Source: JASMTM01 sp964441735
GTDB lineage: Bacteria; Thermotogota; Thermotogae; Petrotogales; Kosmotogaceae
DNA: 8,090 bases
Reading direction: 5' to 3'
Assembly: GCA_964441735.1 (NCBI GenBank)
Contig: CAYTVB010000075.1
Coordinates: 1 to 8,090 of the forward strand
Shown: positions 5,897-8,090 of the stretch, in pieces
How the letters are laid out: each line of letters starts with the position of its first letter
How positions within the stretch are numbered: position 1 is the first letter of the stretch
Program-made: the position numbers and the translations under genes
The notes under the pieces: generated by a model
What the model was told of the DNA's origin: nothing
The model's input: only the letters and a program-made list of their open reading frames with translations
Databases searched by the model: none

Positions 5897-5902
5897 AAGG
5901 AG
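5897..5902 (+). promoter_or_regulatory. Ribosome binding site of the RND transporter
   Basis: AAGGAG eight bases before ATG 5911. This sets the start; the next ATG downstream in sequence (5921) is out of frame. Confidence 0.65.
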
Positions 5903-5910
5903 TCCCCTGA

Positions 5911-8090
5911 ATGAATAATTATGAAAGGTTCATAAGACTGGTTAAACATAAAAGGAAGTACTTTTTATTCCTGCTTGTTTTTCTAAACATTCTTGCTTTA
6001 ATAGGATTATTTAGAATAAACATCAACAGTGATTTGTCATTACTAAAACCCTCAGATTCAGTAGCCATGAAAGAGTACAAAAATATGGTATCTGAATTTG
6101 GAAGTGGTGAACAACTTATCTTTTTGGTTAAATCTTCTAGAGAAAAACCTGAAGAAATTTTGAGTAACTTCTTAAAACTTCAAAAGAAAGTTGAATCAAT
6201 AAATGGTGTTGCATATGTAAATGGTCCGGCGCCACCAGCAATTCCCGAAGGTTTGGGGATAAAAAAGATAGAAGAAATAACAGAAAATAATATCGATAAA
6301 ATAATGAGTTATATTCAAGAGATTGATGTAATGAAAGCTTTGTATAATATGGGCAATGAGTATTACGGGCTTTTCACTATTTTCCCCAATGCTGATAACG
6401 TTCAGCAAACTTCTGAGAATGTTTTAGTAGTTTTCAAAGAAACAGGTATGGAATTTTATAATTCAGGTGAAATATATCTGCAAACAGCTATATTTGACTA
6501 CATATTGCAAATTATCATCACTATTCCACCAATTGCACTGCTATTAATTTTATTGATATTCAGGTGGAGAATTGGGAATATTAAAGGAACTTTTCTTTCA
6601 ATACTTCCAGCAGGAATCGGGGCTTTATGGACCATGGGTTTGCTGGGATGGTCATCAATAGAATTATCTGTAATAACTGTATTAACCCCAATTTTTACAA
6701 TAGTCATGGGAAGTGCAGATGGTCTACACTTTATTTCTCATATACAGGATGAAATAAAAAATGGAAAAGAAAAACAGAAAGCCCTCTCAAGTACCCTTGA
6801 AAAAGTAGGCTGGCCAATGATATTGACAACATTTACTACAGCGGCAGGCTTTCTTTCATTGTTAGTAATTCAATCTGAACCTATGAGACAATTGGCATTT
6901 ACAGCAAGTATGGGGGTATTTCTCGCGGGAGTAGCAACGTGGATATTTCTTCCAGCTATCTATATTGGACTTAATAATAAACAAAAACAAAAAACAAAAC
7001 CTGTATTTGATCCTGTAACACCACAGCTAAAAAGGACGTTCGGTAAAACCGCTGTCATAACCACAATAATACTAAGTGTAGCCTTTATTCCAGGTTTTTT
7101 CTTAATTGAAACAGATCTCAATATGCTAAATCTATATAAAGAGAATACTGAAGTAAGACAGGATATTGAACGTATAACTGAAATAGCTGGTGGCGCGATA
7201 CCTATTTTCATTAAATATGAAACAAATAAGGATCCTCTTTCTCCAGACATAGCAACTAGAGTTTTAGAGCTTGAAAAAAAACTCAAAGAAGAATCACTGG
7301 TAACCAAATCGATTTCTATATATAATGTCTTCTCCACTTTAAATAAGATAGTTTTTCATTCAGAAAGGAAAGAATATCCAAATCAAGCAAGGGCCAATTT
7401 GATGTTTATGATGCTAAATTCAGTGCAAAAGCAGGAAATAAGCAATACTATTTTAAGAGATGAAAAAATAGGCAGACTAATTGTATTTCCAAAAGATTTG
7501 TCTAATGAAACCCTGGAAAGTATAAAAATACTGTTAAATAAACAAGAAAATAATGATATCACTTTTAACGCAGCTGGCATGCCTTTTGTAATGAAAGAGA
7601 TGAACGATAGAATAATACCCGATCAAATCAACTCGATCTTGTTGGCTGTGCTTCTTGTATTTATTTTGATGTGGCTTACACTTAGAAATATTAAAATGGC
7701 TTTGATAGGCGTTATACCTTTAGGAACTACCCTTGTTTCACTATTTGGATTTATGGGGTACGCTGGTATTGAGTTAAGTATTGTAACGAGTACAATAGCA
7801 AGCATAACAATAGGTGTTGGAATAGATTATTCCGTACATTTTACATCCCTTTTCAAGTCATTTAGTAAACACAGCGTACCAAAGGAAGCAGCATCTAAAT
7901 CCTTTGATTACGTATCAAAGCCAGTAATAGCAAATGCATTGGGACTGGCAACAGGATTATCAGCTTTATTATTATCTCCTTTGAAATTTCATACATATGT
8001 TTCTATGCTTATGTGGGTAACCATGCTTATTAGTTCATTTGTGTCTCTTACCTTCCTGCCTACAGTACTTTCAAAGGCATTTTCAAAAAA
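5911..8090 (+). CDS. RND/MMPL-superfamily transporter (HAE3-like), 3' end cut off by window
   Basis: I translated this frame by hand; it is open from ATG 5911 to the right edge, 726 residues. It has the two-fold RND layout. TM1 (about 17-35) precedes an extracytoplasmic loop (36-195), followed by TM2-TM6 (about 197-217, 226-246, 250-270, 304-320, 330-352). TM7 (about 380-400) precedes a second loop (401-572), followed by TM8-TM12 (572-590, 597-617, 620-640, 674-690, 695-721). The charged TM4 and TM10 motifs match each other, GSADGLHFISH with D270 and GVGIDYSVHF with D639, as expected for proton-coupled transport. All twelve segments are present, so only a few residues should be missing. Substrates of such single-chain proteins include lipids, hopanoids or amphiphiles; none can be chosen here. 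No membrane-fusion or outer-membrane partner is visible. AAGGAG lies eight bases before the start. Its base composition is more AT-rich than the trpS operon. Confidence 0.9.
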   Translation, partial: MNNYERFIRLVKHKRKYFLFLLVFLNILALIGLFRININSDLSLLKPSDSVAMKEYKNMVSEFGSGEQLIFLVKSSREKPEEILSNFLKLQKKVESINGVAYVNGPAPPAIPEGLGIKKIEEITENNIDKIMSYIQEIDVMKALYNMGNEYYGLFTIFPNADNVQQTSENVLVVFKETGMEFYNSGEIYLQTAIFDYILQIIITIPPIALLLILLIFRWRIGNIKGTFLSILPAGIGALWTMGLLGWSSIELSVITVLTPIFTIVMGSADGLHFISHIQDEIKNGKEKQKALSSTLEKVGWPMILTTFTTAAGFLSLLVIQSEPMRQLAFTASMGVFLAGVATWIFLPAIYIGLNNKQKQKTKPVFDPVTPQLKRTFGKTAVITTIILSVAFIPGFFLIETDLNMLNLYKENTEVRQDIERITEIAGGAIPIFIKYETNKDPLSPDIATRVLELEKKLKEESLVTKSISIYNVFSTLNKIVFHSERKEYPNQARANLMFMMLNSVQKQEISNTILRDEKIGRLIVFPKDLSNETLESIKILLNKQENNDITFNAAGMPFVMKEMNDRIIPDQINSILLAVLLVFILMWLTLRNIKMALIGVIPLGTTLVSLFGFMGYAGIELSIVTSTIASITIGVGIDYSVHFTSLFKSFSKHSVPKEAASKSFDYVSKPVIANALGLATGLSALLLSPLKFHTYVSMLMWVTMLISSFVSLTFLPTVLSKAFSK

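Larger units (their letters stand above)
5605..5910. other. AT-rich intergenic region with a possible gene relic
   Basis: This 306-base gap lies between divergently oriented genes, so it should contain both promoters. Most of it is very AT-rich. A stretch at about 5786-5840 is clearly richer in G and C. On the plus strand it is an open frame (5759-5854, 31 codons, ending TAA) whose reading includes TFTGEINQAFIVAAGSK, but with no usable start except a late ATG at 5837. The minus strand is open here too. Plus-strand -10-like boxes are TATAAT at 5845-5850 and TGATAAAAT at 5856-5864, without convincing -35 partners. I see no structural RNA or repeat. Confidence 0.4.

Noticed and set aside
5716..5949. 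Minus-strand 77-codon frame with a hydrophobic segment across the RND start
   Set aside because: It starts inside the RND gene with no Shine-Dalgarno, and its hydrophobic segment falls in AT-rich noncoding DNA, where such runs arise easily. The GC-richer part is kept as a separate low-interest finding.
6960..7337. Minus-strand open frame opposite the RND gene
   Set aside because: Antisense to a continuous, well-patterned RND frame; Ser/Leu-rich shadow without independent support.

Overview
The window looks like a piece of a Thermotogota chromosome (Kosmotoga/Mesotoga/Thermotoga-type bacterium; the genus is not resolved). The best clue is the tryptophanyl-tRNA synthetase. It carries the C-x22-C-x6-C-x2-C iron-sulfur motif known from the Thermotoga maritima enzyme and resembles that protein closely along its length as I remember it. 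The DNA is moderately AT-rich, Arg codons are mostly AGA/AGG, Shine-Dalgarno sites are strong, and genes are tightly packed.

Layout. (1) 1-560, minus strand: the N-terminal 186 residues of a membrane-anchored protein of unknown function, running off the left edge. (2) 561-716: a divergent intergenic region. (3) 717-3650, plus strand: a compact housekeeping operon trpS-scpA-scpB-rluB. trpS and scpA are 3 nt apart, scpA and scpB overlap by 4 nt (TTG start), and scpB and rluB overlap by about 80 nt or more. ScpA and ScpB are the kleisin and KITE subunits of the Smc condensin. RluB is a 23S rRNA pseudouridine synthase. TrpS charges tRNA-Trp. (4) 3661-5604, minus strand: a two-gene unit, a Gfo/Idh/MocA-family oxidoreductase followed 15 nt later by a MalK-like ABC ATPase. 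The ATPase keeps Walker A, Walker B and the catalytic Glu, but its LSGGQ signature and switch His are degenerate. (5) 5605-5910: a very AT-rich intergenic region holding a short GC-richer stretch that may be a gene relic. (6) 5911 to the right edge, plus strand: an RND/MMPL-type (HAE3-like) 12-TM transporter, almost complete but cut by the window end, and visibly more AT-rich than the trpS operon.

How the genes fit together. The plus-strand operon is a conserved type of grouping (scpA-scpB-rluB occurs in many Gram-positive-type genomes) with trpS at its head. The minus-strand pair suggests sugar or polyol metabolism, but no permease or binding protein is in view and the ATPase is atypical, so its role is open. 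I saw no rRNA, tRNA, CRISPR array, insertion sequence or convincing intrinsic terminator. The least ordinary items are the degenerate ABC ATPase paired with the oxidoreductase, and the scpB/rluB overlap in which one DNA stretch encodes an acidic tail in one frame and a basic S4 RNA-binding domain in the other.
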